The translations under genes and the position numbers were made by a program. Positions 23,641 to 33,660 of a stretch of 64,000 nucleotides of DNA are shown piece by piece. The notes beneath the pieces were generated by a model, which saw nothing but the letters and a program-made list of their open reading frames with translations, ran no database searches and was not told the origin of the DNA. How positions within the stretch are numbered: position 1 is the stretch's first letter; the number at the start of each line of letters is the position of its first letter. The stretch is from NCBI GenBank assembly GCA_942159475.1, contig OW804096.1:39307744-39371743 (forward strand). Direction: 5' to 3'. Source of the stretch: Sthenelais limicola. Lineage: Eukaryota > Annelida > Polychaeta > Phyllodocida > Sigalionidae.

Positions 23641-23961
23641 TGAGAGGTGTTCCAGGAAAATGAGTCACATATCAAAAGATAAGTCTCAAAGTAATTTATT
23701 CACAGGTTTTCTTTGTAGAAATGTACTCATTCTCAGGGTATCTAATGCCTCTAATTGTACTTTGTCTCAAATTTTGAGAAAGTGTATTAAATATATCTAG
23801 GCCTAGTCATTCCTAAGGTTATTCTATAGAGTGTGTATGCCTACTTTACTAGTAATTGTCCGTTCAGAAAAATTGCAAACTTTTTTTTTAACGAAATAAA
23901 ACAAAATATAAAATATAAAACATAAAATATAGAAATACTTATTAGAACATCCTGGTGTTTT
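23641..23961 (+). mobile_element. MITE-B, right end removed at a MITE-A junction
   Basis: Left end GTGTTCCAGGAAAATGAGTC through ATATAGAAATACTTATTAGA and CATCCTGGTGTTTTC, where MITE-A begins. The TTTACTAGTAATTGTCC core is intact. Confidence 0.78.
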
Positions 23962-23962
23962 C

Positions 23963-24205
23963 ATGTGGGTCAAGCCTTCAGAAAATGTACGATTGACCTT
24001 CACCAATCCCCTTTAATAACTCAAATTTCATACAAAAACCAGGTTTAGTATACAGTTAAACATAACCAGACAGATTTATTGAATGAATACGATACATAAT
24101 ACATTCAGATATACTAAGTATTTGTCAATTTTCACTCTAATTTAGCAGAATTGAAGGGACATGTAGAAAAGTAGAGTGTGCATTATCGAAAAGTCTGACC
24201 CACGT
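23963..24205 (-). mobile_element. MITE-A, full length
   Basis: Starts TGTGGGTCAAGCCTTCAGAA, contains TTCACCAATCCCCTTTAATA and ends AAAGTCTGACCCACGTA. It directly abuts the truncated MITE-B on its left. Confidence 0.8.
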
Positions 24206-24572
24206 ATGAACAAGGTTGCTTTCCTCTAAAACGTGTTTCGGACTTTATTTAAGTTTTGTATTGGCCTTAAAATGAGAAAAAAAGAAGGGCTTTATAAACT
24301 CAAAGAATATGATGTATTTATATGCTCTTTCCTGGGTTATGTCTGTAAACCGATCGTCAGGGACTGTTTAAGAGGGCCAAAGCACAGGAGGAATCTAACA
24401 CGATATCTGGGTAACCTACCTATGCACTGGAATGTCTTTGGTTTCTTTCAGTAGTTACCACTTCACTTACTCACTGATAGATATGGAGAGATATGAATGC
24501 AGGGAATTGATCCTGGAATGTTCAGACAACTTGTAGGGTTGGGGTTGTTGGTCTGGGGCAGGGGGTAGGGTT

Positions 24573-24724
24573 TATTGGTGTTTAATTTAATATTAAATTT
24601 AATATGGTCATATCAAGGGCGGGAGAGCTGAGAGGGAGGCAGTGTATGTTCATACCCAGGAAATAGAGGTAGCAAAGAAGGAAGCGAGAGACAGAAAAAG
24701 ACACAGAAAAAGAGACAGGACGGG
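24573..24724 (+). mobile_element. Repeat family E, partial
   Basis: Contains AATATGGTCATATCAAGGGC, GGGAGAGCTGAGAGGGAGGC and the purine-rich AGAGACAGAAAAAG tail. The 5' GTGAGTGAG head is replaced by a TAATTTAATATTAAATTTAA palindrome. Confidence 0.65.
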
Positions 24725-25386
24725 ACTAGAGTAGATGTAACTTTTTGGGGTGAAACTTACCTATATCCCGGCAATTATCTCTGATTTTGTAAATTTTATT
24801 TTACCTAATATCATCCCAGTTAGGGACTATAAAATATAAAGATAATCAACATGCCTCTGGCAATGTATGCCAGTTTTCCAGATTGCAAATCTGTACTAGT
24901 TTCATGCAGTGATACATCTTCCATGCAGTGATATTATTTATACAGTGATACATTACTTCGCTCTATCCTCTGATGTTCTAAAAGTTATATTTTACTTTCA
25001 GCTAGCCTGTAATTATTAGTAATTATCCCAGAACTACTTTACTATTGTGCCCCATGCCGGTGGGTGAGGTTTTGGACTATATAAAGGCCAAGGGAAATGT
25101 ACCTCGACTTCTGCCATGTATGCAATTCGTCCAGACTGACTATTGGAGCCAATTTAAATCACTAATAATTTCATTTATAATATATCGTTTCCCGGAGACA
25201 TTTATAAGAATGAATCATTCATTAATATTCACATTTATTTCATATTGCACGCATTGCTGTGATCGAGGTTCCGGTGGATGGTGAGGCTGTCGTAGCACAG
25301 TTCGCATACCCCCTTGTACGACTTTCGTGCAGTACGAGCACTTTCGTGCAGTGAGGAGCACTGTTCGGAGGATAGGGGTTTGGAGT
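24725..25386. other. No gene seen
   Basis: A short GCAGTGATA-type motif recurs at about 24905-24950. The 79-codon frame at 25045-25284 is unassigned. Confidence 0.4.
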
Positions 25387-25575
25387 GGGTGAGTGAGTGA
25401 GATTGCATGGTTGCTTTACGCCCTTATCAACACATTTAATATGGTTATATCAAGGGCGGGAGAGCTGAGAGGGAGGCCGTTTAAATGATCATACCCAGGA
25501 AATAGAGATAGAGAAGAAGGGAGAGAGAGACGGAGAAAAGAGAGAGAAAGGCACTTTATGGTCATACCCAGGACC
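25387..25575 (+). mobile_element. Repeat family E, full length
   Basis: Head GGTGAGTGAGTGAGATTGCA, then TTGCTTTACGCCCTTATCAA, ATATCAAGGGCGGGAGAGCT, purine-rich tail, and GGTCATACCCAGGAC. It lies about 660 bp from the 24573 copy in the same orientation. Confidence 0.72.
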
Positions 25576-26871
25576 GGGTTTGGAGTGGATGTAGGGATAG
25601 GGTGGGAGTAGGGTGGGAACGAGGCTATTCAACTAACCTAAACCTATTTGAGGGTTTGTAATCAGAGTCAACAAATAGTTACACTACAGAATCACAGGCA
25701 CTTTTTAAAGTATCCAAACATTTAGGTCATTTTGAACCAGATGTTCTTAATGAATTCCATTATAGCAGAACAGATTCAACTTCTATGCAAAAACTGGGAA
25801 CGTTAGATTTGGCAAGTATTGACGTTGGTTACTTTTGGTTGTTTAAAAGAACAAATTATAAGCATAATTCCGACTATTTAGCGTTTTAGTTCATGGTTTT
25901 AACCTAAACTGTTCACACCATTTATAATACTGCTTTTCTTTACACAACTAGCTGTATTCATCTCCATTTCTTCACTTTCCCGCCTTCTTCCCCTTTACTC
26001 GTTGTTAGTTCTGTTTTATGACAAGTTAATATGAAATGAGTACTGATTTGTTGTTTGTTTTTGCAACAGACTTTTTTTCCCTACCATCTGGGCTCTTACA
26101 ATCCTAAAATTTAAAAACACCAATGTATGTGCATAAAACAGGTTGGAAAAATACACTTCTCTTGACAAAGAACGATACTCATGATTTAATAAGGAGGAGA
26201 AAAGAGGGGAGTATATAAAGAGGGTGTATGGCTTATCATTACAAGAGCTGTTGGAAATGTCTTGCCTTCCTGAGTAGTGATTTAATGTGGACAGTCAATC
26301 TTTGCTAGTTTCAACAGTAGCATTTATTAGAAGTTTACTACTTCATATGCATTATCTAAACACATGATGTACGATAGTTATACTAGTATCACATCACGAT
26401 TCGTGAATAAAAACATTTAAATAAACACAATATTCTTCTCTTCCTTTTTTTCTCTTCCTCCTATTCTCCCTTTTCTTTCTCCCTCCTCTCCTCTCCTTTG
26501 CTATACTTCCCGGTCCCTCTTACTCCCCACTCCGACTCATTCAGCCTCCCCTCCCTCCCCTTTCCCCCCTCCCCAACCTTACGCAGGATATCAGACAATC
26601 CATAACTGTTTTCATGACAGGAGTCATAATACCTTCTACCTATGGGAGTCTCGCTCAGGTCTCGGGTATTATCGCGAGAGACCATTGTCATCATTTGGTC
26701 ACCATGGAGATATGCGTCCCTCTCATCTCTTATCTAGATCAAAAGCCTGTCCGTCCCTTGGGGTATTATGTTTGGTTAAACCCCATCCGCTCCTCCATAT
26801 AGTTGCACACCATCTAGTCCATGGGCTATACCGACCAACATGGACCAATCATTCCCCTAATTGTTTATATA
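25576..26871. other. Pyrimidine-rich stretch and TCGCGAGA patch; no assignable gene
   Basis: A CT-rich tract spans about 26435-26580. It is followed by a slightly GC-richer patch with TCGCGAGA at 26672-26679 and an ATG in a good context (ACCATGG, 26704) that opens only 32 codons. This may be a weak promoter-type patch, but nothing identifies a gene. Confidence 0.35.
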
Positions 26872-27255
26872 TTTGATGTGTTTCAGGAAAATGAGTCACA
26901 AGTCGCAAAATTGGTGTTTTTTAAAGTCGTTTAATTACAAGATCTCTTTGTTAGAATATTGTCATTTTTGGGGTGTCTAGTCCTTGTGGTTGTATGAATA
27001 CATGTACCAAAATTCAAGACTGTTTATCAATTATATCAGTGCGTTACTTAGATCAGCCTATGGGGTATATTTAGCTACTTTACTGGTAATTAACCATTTA
27101 GAAATATTGCAAAAAAAAGGATAAAAGTACTTATTAGATGTCCATATTGTTTACATTCATTGGAATCGGCTTGGTCTCATCTTTTCAAATATGATGATAT
27201 CTCAAAATCCAATTTTCGCGACTTATGACTCATTTTCCGAAAACGGATCACATAT
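26872..27255 (+). mobile_element. MITE-B, full length
   Basis: Left end TTGATGTGTTTCAGGAAAAT with GAGTCACAAGTCGCAAAATT; right end GCGACTTATGACTCATTTTC with ACGGATCACATAT. Another good reference copy. Confidence 0.87.
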
Positions 27256-27792
27256 TTGCTTTATAGTTTGTTTGTTTAGCTTTTATTTCAGTAAGTTCAC
27301 AATTTACAGTGATATTCTTCTCCGCTTATAATTATAAGTTACATGGAAAATAATTGAAACTACCAAAGATCTACAAGATCAAATTAACAAATGATAAAAT
27401 CAATATAATAGACTACTATTCCATCGGGCTAACTTTTGTAATAATATTAACCTATAGAATATTTTGGTTTTTAGTAGTGATATTTTGGTTTTTAGTGGTG
27501 ACATTGGTGACAAGATGTGAAACCGCCGTGTATCTTACACATGTTCTACTTAATAACATATTAATCTGGTAATTTTTTAGTGTCAATTAACAGAAAGAGA
27601 AAAAAAAAAAATAGAGTAAAACGTTCGTAAAAGATTCATACAATATTCCAAGGTTCCTTGCGGACGCAGCACAATTAGAAAATATTTCGATGTTTTTCCC
27701 CTCGTTCTTGACCTTATCTAAATGTTTCTAATGAATAGAGATCCGATGTTGAACAAAAAAAGAAGGAATTATTGAGTTCATTCATTTGCTTT
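27256..27792. other. No gene seen
   Basis: Contains a direct repeat of TATTTTGGTTTTTAGT at about 27460-27500. The 72-codon frame over it is low complexity. Confidence 0.4.
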
Positions 27793-28206
27793 AAAGGTCC
27801 TAGTCCACAAAACCGATTCTTGTGATAATAGGGCAGTTGCATGTGTCAATGCGCATGTCTGTCACAGTGCATGCTAGGATGGATTTTCATGAAATCTGAC
27901 TTACAAATATTTGGCAAGATCTTTATCAAAAATTACAAGAATGTTTTCGACAATATTATACCTTTTATAAATGATCTATGCAAACCAAATGCATGATGGT
28001 AAGAATGGAGGCTTGTCTTATGGAAACATGTAAAACACATGGATATTAACAATAGAGCATTGATAAATTCAATGATGAACATGGCATGTTTTCTATAGAT
28101 TCTATACTGTACCATTAGTCCCATAATTTAATGCGAATCACGATTCAAAATGTCGGCTATGCAAACCCCATAATACATGAGAATCGGCTAGTGGACTAGG
28201 CCCTTA
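27793..28206. mobile_element. MITE-F interrupted by MITE-C
   Basis: The left arm 27793-27827 (AAAGGTCCTAGTCCACAAAA, CCGATTCTTGTGATA) and the right arm 28174-28206 (CATGAGAATCGGCTAGTGGA, CTAGGCCCTTAA) correspond to the uninterrupted MITE-F at 9819-9931. The intervening 346 bases are a MITE-C. Confidence 0.8.
27828..28173 (-). mobile_element. MITE-C nested in MITE-F
   Basis: Family blocks: ATGCGCATGTCTGTCACAGT, ACCAAATGCATGATGGTAAG, CATTAGTCCCATAATTTAAT and the end GCTATGCAAACCCCATA. This insertion is younger than its MITE-F host. Confidence 0.82.
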
Positions 28207-28851
28207 AGAGATCCTAAAAGGACCAGAAGTAAAACACAGTCGATTGTATGCAGACAAATGCAATCTAGCTAATGATATGTTGGCGTATACTGAAGGTATG
28301 AGTAAGATTGTATGCAAATGAAAATGCAATGCAAAATTCCCCCCAAAGATCGATCCCAAAAATTGTCTCATTGAATGGACAAGAATAAAAAAAAACGATA
28401 CCAAATTTAACAGAAGCTGTTATTTCTGCCCATATTCAATGATGCAACATGACACCCTCACTACACTATAAGTAGATAAGGCTAAATCACGAGCAAAAGG
28501 TTATTGATAGTAGTTATGACATTGATGTTGATATACATGGTTATACTACAGCGTACTGATTGTAGTTACATCACTAGGGGATGGGTAGTAGCAGCTTATC
28601 ATATAGGGTAGAGACGGTAGTGATAGCATCTCACTGCATGAAACTCATATCAGAGTGTGTGCTTACTGTACTATGATATACCCTGGCATACTGCCAAAAG
28701 GGGATTTTTTTATAGTAACTCTCTTTAGGTAGGCCTGTAGAGGGATTCATATCGACGCCATTAGACTCTAGCCATGAATACATATATATTGACATTAATT
28801 ATTATCATGATGAATTCTTTATTTGTATAAGTGATTACACTAGTACAAAGA
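28207..28851. other. No gene seen
   Basis: AT-rich. The 66-codon minus frame at 28204-28404 has no recognisable features. Confidence 0.4.
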
Positions 28852-29090
28852 TATGGATCAGATTTTCGAAAAATGCTACAGTTCTACACATCTCTCACAT
28901 TCTGCTAAATTAGAATGAAGATTGATAAATACTAGGTATATATGAGTGTATTCTGTATAGTATTCATTCGATAAATCTGTCTGGTTATGTTGAACTGTAT
29001 TTTGAACCTGATTATTGCCTTAAATTTGGGTTATTTGAGAGGATTGGTGAAGGCCAATTGTGCGTTTTCCGAAGACTTGACCAAGATACA
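28852..29090 (+). mobile_element. MITE-A, full length, diverged ends
   Basis: Starts TATGGATCAGATTTTCGAAA, contains TCTGGTTATGTTGAACTGTA and TTATTTGAGAGGATTGGTGA, and ends CCGAAGACTTGACCA. Confidence 0.78.
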
Positions 29091-29128
29091 ATATATCAGT
29101 ACTTCTCGGAGTCGGTGAGGAAGTGTGA

Positions 29129-29355
29129 CTTTACTAGTAAAGTATCTAGATATACTCTGTAGGATGACCTTAGCATAGGAATGCACAAATATATTCAATA
29201 CACTGTCTTGAAACTGTGTTTATATGTCCTCGTGCTATTAGCAGCGCTAAGCACCCAAAAAGTGAGTATATTCCAACAAAGATATCCTATAAATAAGTCA
29301 TATGAATAATATCCATTTTGCGAGTTGTGACTCATGTCTCTGAAACACATGACAT
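29129..29355 (-). mobile_element. MITE-B, partial, head-to-head with next copy
   Basis: Reverse-oriented half from TTTACTAGTAAAGTATCTAG to the terminus GAAACACATGACATA. It shares its terminal bases with the MITE-B that starts at 29355. Confidence 0.78.
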
Positions 29356-29776
29356 ATGTGATGTGTTTTAAGAGAATGAGTCACAAGTCACAAAATTGAT
29401 ATTTTTCAAAGTGACTTTTTCGAAAAATTCCTTTATTGAAATGGTTTGATTTCTCAAGGGTCTAGCGCACTTAGTTATATGAATCTATGTACCAAATTTC
29501 AGGACATTGTATGAAATATATCCTTGCATTTTGAAAGCCTTCATATGGATTATGTGTACTTACTTTACTGGTAATTACCCACCCAGAAACATTGAAAACT
29601 TTATTTTTCAAAAGTAGAAATATCAACCTCAAAATATAGTAATACGTTTTATTACGTGTCCCAGTGTTTACTATTATTGAAATCGGTTTGATCTCATCTT
29701 TTCAAATATGGTGATCGAGATCTCAAAATCCATTTTTTGCGACTTATGACTCATTTTCCCCTAACACATCACATAT
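29355..29776 (+). mobile_element. MITE-B, full length
   Basis: Starts ATGTGATGTGTTTTAAGAGA, then AATGAGTCACAAGTCACAAA, and ends GCGACTTATGACTCATTTTC with AACACATCACATATA. It directly abuts the inverted copy on its left. Confidence 0.87.
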
Positions 29777-29794
29777 AAGTTATTGGCATGCCTA

Positions 29795-30038
29795 CATGGG
29801 TCAGATTTTTAGAACATGTACAATTAGCAGCTGTACGCAATAGTAAATTCTGCTAAATTAGACTGCAATTTGGTCAATACTAGGCGAATTTGAGTATATT
29901 CGGCATTGAATCAATGCAATGCCGAATGTGTTTGGTTAAGTTGAACTATATTTTGAACTTTAATTTCGTCTTAAATTTGGGTTATTTGAGAAGATTGGTC
30001 AGGGCGAATTGTACATTTTCTGAAAATCTGACCCACAT
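29795..30038 (+). mobile_element. MITE-A, full length
   Basis: Starts ATGGGTCAGATTTTTAGAAC and ends ATTTTCTGAAAATCTGACCC. It contains the hairpin-like repeat GAATCAATGCAATGCCGAAT in its middle. It begins 18 bp after a MITE-B ends. Confidence 0.86.
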
Positions 30039-30352
30039 CTTCAGTTCCATGCCTCAATGCATTAATAATAGCTAGTACTTTACCACTTATCTGCCTTGAA
30101 CTGAGATATCTATTTCACTTACCTCCCTATCTCAACACTAATCCTCCTCTACTGCTACCCACAAGTGCCTTCAACACCTCCTCCTGCCGTCCAACTTCTC
30201 CATTTACTTTTTACCTCTTTTCTCCGAGTAAAATTGAAAGCAAACAGTTCATTTCACACCCGAGATGTAATCATAATTTTTGTGGTGGAAACTTGCAGTG
30301 TTTTGAGTTGCTTGCTGCCATTTTTTTCCACGTAAGATCTTTCTGGGTCAGA

Positions 30353-30578
30353 TCTTCACAAAACGTACAATTAGCCTTTACCAATCCTTTAAAATTCAAA
30401 TCTAAGATGGAAATCAGGTTGAAAATACAGTTCAACGTAACCAGACAGATTTATTAAATGAATACAATACAGAATATACTCAGATATACCTAGTATTTAT
30501 GAATTTTTGCTCTAAATTAGCAGAATTTGATAGAAAAGTAGAACTGTAGATTGTGCATTTTCTGAGAATCTGACCCTT
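30353..30578 (-). mobile_element. MITE-A, full length
   Basis: Starts CTGGGTCAGATCTTCACAAA and ends ATTTTCTGAGAATCTGACCC. The subtype with GTAGAACTGTAGATTGTGCA is shared with the copies at 41272 and 31105. Confidence 0.84.
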
Positions 30579-30599
30579 CCAGTGAGTGTTGTATCTGTG

Positions 30600-30870
30600 A
30601 GGAAGACAGCTCAGAAGAGGTGGAGAAACTACTAGCTTGGGTGGGGCGAGGGGGGGGGGAGCGGCCGGGTAGAGAAAGAGTAGTAGAACGATATGGAGAG
30701 AATCTTGTGTGTGTTTGTAAGGGGGGGGGGGGAGTTCTGGAGTCTGTGAGAAAAGGAACTCCTCAAGGGGGATTTATCAACAACCACGTGACATGTGTCA
30801 TCACGTCTCGCGAGAACGAGATCTTGAGAAGAAGATGAGGTCGGTGGTGGATCCGGGGAAGGTAGTGATG
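30600..30870. promoter_or_regulatory. G-rich, promoter-like island
   Basis: Contains the palindrome TCTCGCGAGA (30806-30815), a motif known as a TATA-less promoter element in other animals, and CACGTG (30785-30790). Two long G runs lie at about 30650-30659 and 30721-30733. Frames on both strands (72 codons + and 120 codons -) are low-complexity readings of these tracts. This could be the 5' end of an unrecognised gene, or a chance cluster. Confidence 0.25.
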
Positions 30871-31104
30871 TAGTTGTTATCCTCTGTGTGTACACATGTA
30901 GGGAGGTGGGGATGTGGAGGGTGGGGGAGTTGGGGTGTCGTGAGTTAGAGTGTAGAGTGGTATTGTAAAGGCCAGTATTTAGGAAGTATGTCATTCATAA
31001 AAACGTCCTTTTTAAAAATCCATGCCTATGGGGAGTCCATTGAATGTGCATAATAGAGAGTATTGCTAAAAAATACATTTCAAATTCCCCTCTATGACAT
31101 TCCA
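30871..31104. other. No gene seen
   Basis: GT/GGGA-rich up to about 30950, then ordinary AT-rich sequence. Confidence 0.4.
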
Positions 31105-31338
31105 CCAAATATATTTTGTATACCTAGTATTTATCAATTTTCACTCAATTTAGCAGAATTCCATAGATGTGCAGACCTGTAGATTGAGCATTTTCTGGAA
31201 ATCTGACACTTTACATTAATTCAGAATATCTGCCTGGTTCTGTTGAACCATATTCTGATGAGAGCTTTTGTCATACACTTGTGTTATCTGAGAGCACTGG
31301 TTAAAGTGAATTGTACATTTTCCGGCGACTTTACCCAT
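31105..31338. mobile_element. Two MITE-A half elements, rearranged
   Basis: The first half (31105-31210) is a right end of minus orientation, ending CATTTTCTGGAAATCTGACA. The second (31211-31338) is a right end of plus orientation, ending TTGTACATTTTCCGGCGACT. Neither has its left half, which suggests recombination or deletion between two copies. Confidence 0.65.
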
Positions 31339-31690
31339 GCAGTAGTAGTAGGAGTAGGATCGCCATACCGAGGAAAGCGTAAGGGAAGTGCAAGTGATTT
31401 TTTTAAAAAGCAACTGCTATTTTATTCAGCTTGGCCACAAATCCTTCTCTCCAAGCGAGTAACATCGAGATCTAACAACTCAGGGTGCAAGTGATGGAGA
31501 TTGGAGGGGGAGGAGTGAGGTATGAAGGCATGTACACGGTATGCGATTGATAAAAATATCTTGTGCTTTCCTCGCTATTGGAATTAATGCTTCTTTTTTC
31601 TTGGCACCCTCTGCTTCCGTAGTAGTGATGTAAAATAGGTTGGGCCGATGTTACACGTGTGTACAGATGCATGACAGAATAGCAAATGTT
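31339..31690. other. No gene seen
   Basis: Short frames on both strands only. Confidence 0.4.
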
Positions 31691-31934
31691 ATATGGGTCA
31701 AAATTTCAGAAAATGTACAATTCAATTTCACCAATCTTCTCAAATAACCCCAATTTCAGACGAAAATAAAGTTCAAAATACAGTTCACCCTAACCAAACA
31801 GATTGCTAGAATCAATGCAATGCTGAATATACTCGAATTTACCTAGTATTGGCTAAATTTCAGTCTAATTTAGAAGAATTTACTAAATGTGTACAGCTGC
31901 CAATTGTCCATTTTCTGGAAATCTGACCCATATA
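31691..31934 (-). mobile_element. MITE-A, full length
   Basis: Flanked by TA; starts TATGGGTCAAAATTTCAGAA and ends CATTTTCTGGAAATCTGACC. Internal CACCAATCTTCTCAAATAAC and TTTACTAAATGTGTACAGCT are typical. Confidence 0.87.
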
Positions 31935-32479
31935 TCTATTTCAGTTCAAATCAATTAAAAAAATATCTATATATTCAAGGGTGTCGTACAAATAGGAGCT
32001 TTACATCTGAAAGTAGTTCCAGGTCTTCCAGTATGTTACATAACTGGGCGTGGGTCAAATTAAAACTAGTTTTACTTTATCCGTTCAGGGAAAAAAACTG
32101 TTATTCTAAGGTCTATTGCTATGTGGTGTTGGTTACATGGAATTATGATTTTGTATAATAAAATTAGTTTCTCAACAAGCTAACATGTAAGATATTGTAG
32201 CTAAGAAATATCAGCATATATTACCTCTCAGATGCTAAGTCCAAGACGCAGGTCAAACAATATACAATTAGTGAATGTGCACACCTTAACTGTCCACAAT
32301 GATGTAGAGTAGTTTAAGTCCAGATCTATTATATAATTAATTTGCGACCCAAATCATCTTCTGAACAAGCTCAAAACTTGGTACATTGTTGCTTTCACGT
32401 ACTGTATTATAGGGGTGTCAACAGGTTGCCCACAGATATAAGTTCGGCTGTGCCCACAAATTTGTCTTACTCTTACTAT
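31935..32479. other. No gene seen
   Basis: An 89-codon frame (31889-32158) begins inside MITE-A and is unlikely to be real. Nothing else is recognised. Confidence 0.4.
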
Positions 32480-32771
32480 TAAGCCTGCGCCACACTAGCC
32501 ACAATACGCCTCACAATAATCTTCGCTACAGGCTTTCATGATAGGCCTGGCTATTGCATGGCTTATCGCAAAGCCTGTCGCAAACGTCGCCACACTTTCG
32601 CAATCGACCTCTCTAATTAATCGTGAAGGCGTTTCTTATCGTGAGGCATGTCGCAAAGGTTATTGCAGAGGCTATCGCAAAGGGGACCTTATGTCTGCGA
32701 TACACTGCCCACCAAGATGCCTATTGCAAAGCTTATTGCGAGGATTATCGCAGCTAGTGTGGGCCCGCCTT
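32480..32771. mobile_element. GC-rich palindromic element with internal repeats (candidate MITE)
   Basis: The ends TAAGCCTGCGCCACACTAGC and GCTAGTGTGGGCCCGCCTT are imperfect inverted repeats. Inside, short motifs such as TTATCGCAAAG, CTATCGCAAAG and GATTATCGCAG recur many times on both strands, like subterminal repeats of DNA transposons. The 145-codon frame from 32538 is an artefact of these repeats. The only other family with a similar layout is MITE-D. Confidence 0.6.
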
Positions 32772-33218
32772 CAATGTTACAATTATATAAATTTAATATC
32801 ACCAAAGAGAAAGATTTTGAAAAGAACATTTAGATTGACCTTACATATTGAGTCATACATGTATATGGCTCTACCGCATACTGCTTACAAGTTGAGTTCT
32901 GAGAAAAAAATAACTTCTCTGAATAAAAACCGCGGACAACAAAAATACCAATCAATTAAGAACAACTTTCTTTAAGAGACCAGCCAATTAGACCATTCTT
33001 TACAGACATCTTTCTTAAATAACTCTGGAAGGAAACAGAAAAATGGTCATTATAAACACCTTCTCTGTCTTAATTAAGATAAAGGGAGGTGTGTAGATGA
33101 GGGAAATTAAAAACATACCAGTGGAGATTGCCTAGGGTGTAGAGTATCTATAGAAGCTATGGACTTACTCAGAGCACCTCAGTTTATTGGCATAAGTTCT
33201 CTTTTACTCATCTCTTTA
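32772..33218. other. No gene seen
   Basis: AT-rich, with no recognised feature. Confidence 0.4.
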
Positions 33219-33551
33219 ATGGGGGTATTTGCATGGCCGCCACTTTGAGTCTAGGTTCGCATGTAATTATGGGACTAATGGTATAGCATAAAGTCTATAG
33301 AAAACATGCCATGTTCAACATGGAATACCTATCAATGTTCTAATGTCAATGTCCATGCGTTATACATAATTCCATAACACAGGTCCCCATCTTTCCCATT
33401 ATGCATTTGGTTTTCATAGATCGATTATACAAGCTATCAGATTGGTGGAAACATTCTTGTGATTTTTTATGAAAATGCTCCTCACATTTAAACAGAATCC
33501 ATCCAATGATGCACTGTAACAGACATCCGCAGTGGCACATGCAAATTCCAT
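33219..33551 (+). mobile_element. MITE-C, full length
   Basis: Good reference copy. Left end GGGGGTATTTGCATGGCCGC, then AATTATGGGACTAATGGTAT; right end CGCAGTGGCACATGCAAATT. Internal ACACAGGTCCCCATCTTTCC. Confidence 0.85.
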
Positions 33552-33660
33552 ATATATGTGTAAGCATTTCAGAGGTGGTTCCACTATTTTCAAAACAAGA
33601 GGGGATTTTAACTCATTTTAATTTCAAGATCAATCAATATTAATGGAAAGAATTTGAAAG

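Noticed and set aside
30632..30994. 120-codon minus-strand frame
   Set aside because: Reads complementary G-rich runs as Pro/Ser; low complexity.
32538..32975. 145-codon open frame
   Set aside because: The first half consists of the inverted TATCGCAAAG-type motifs of a palindromic element; no domain.
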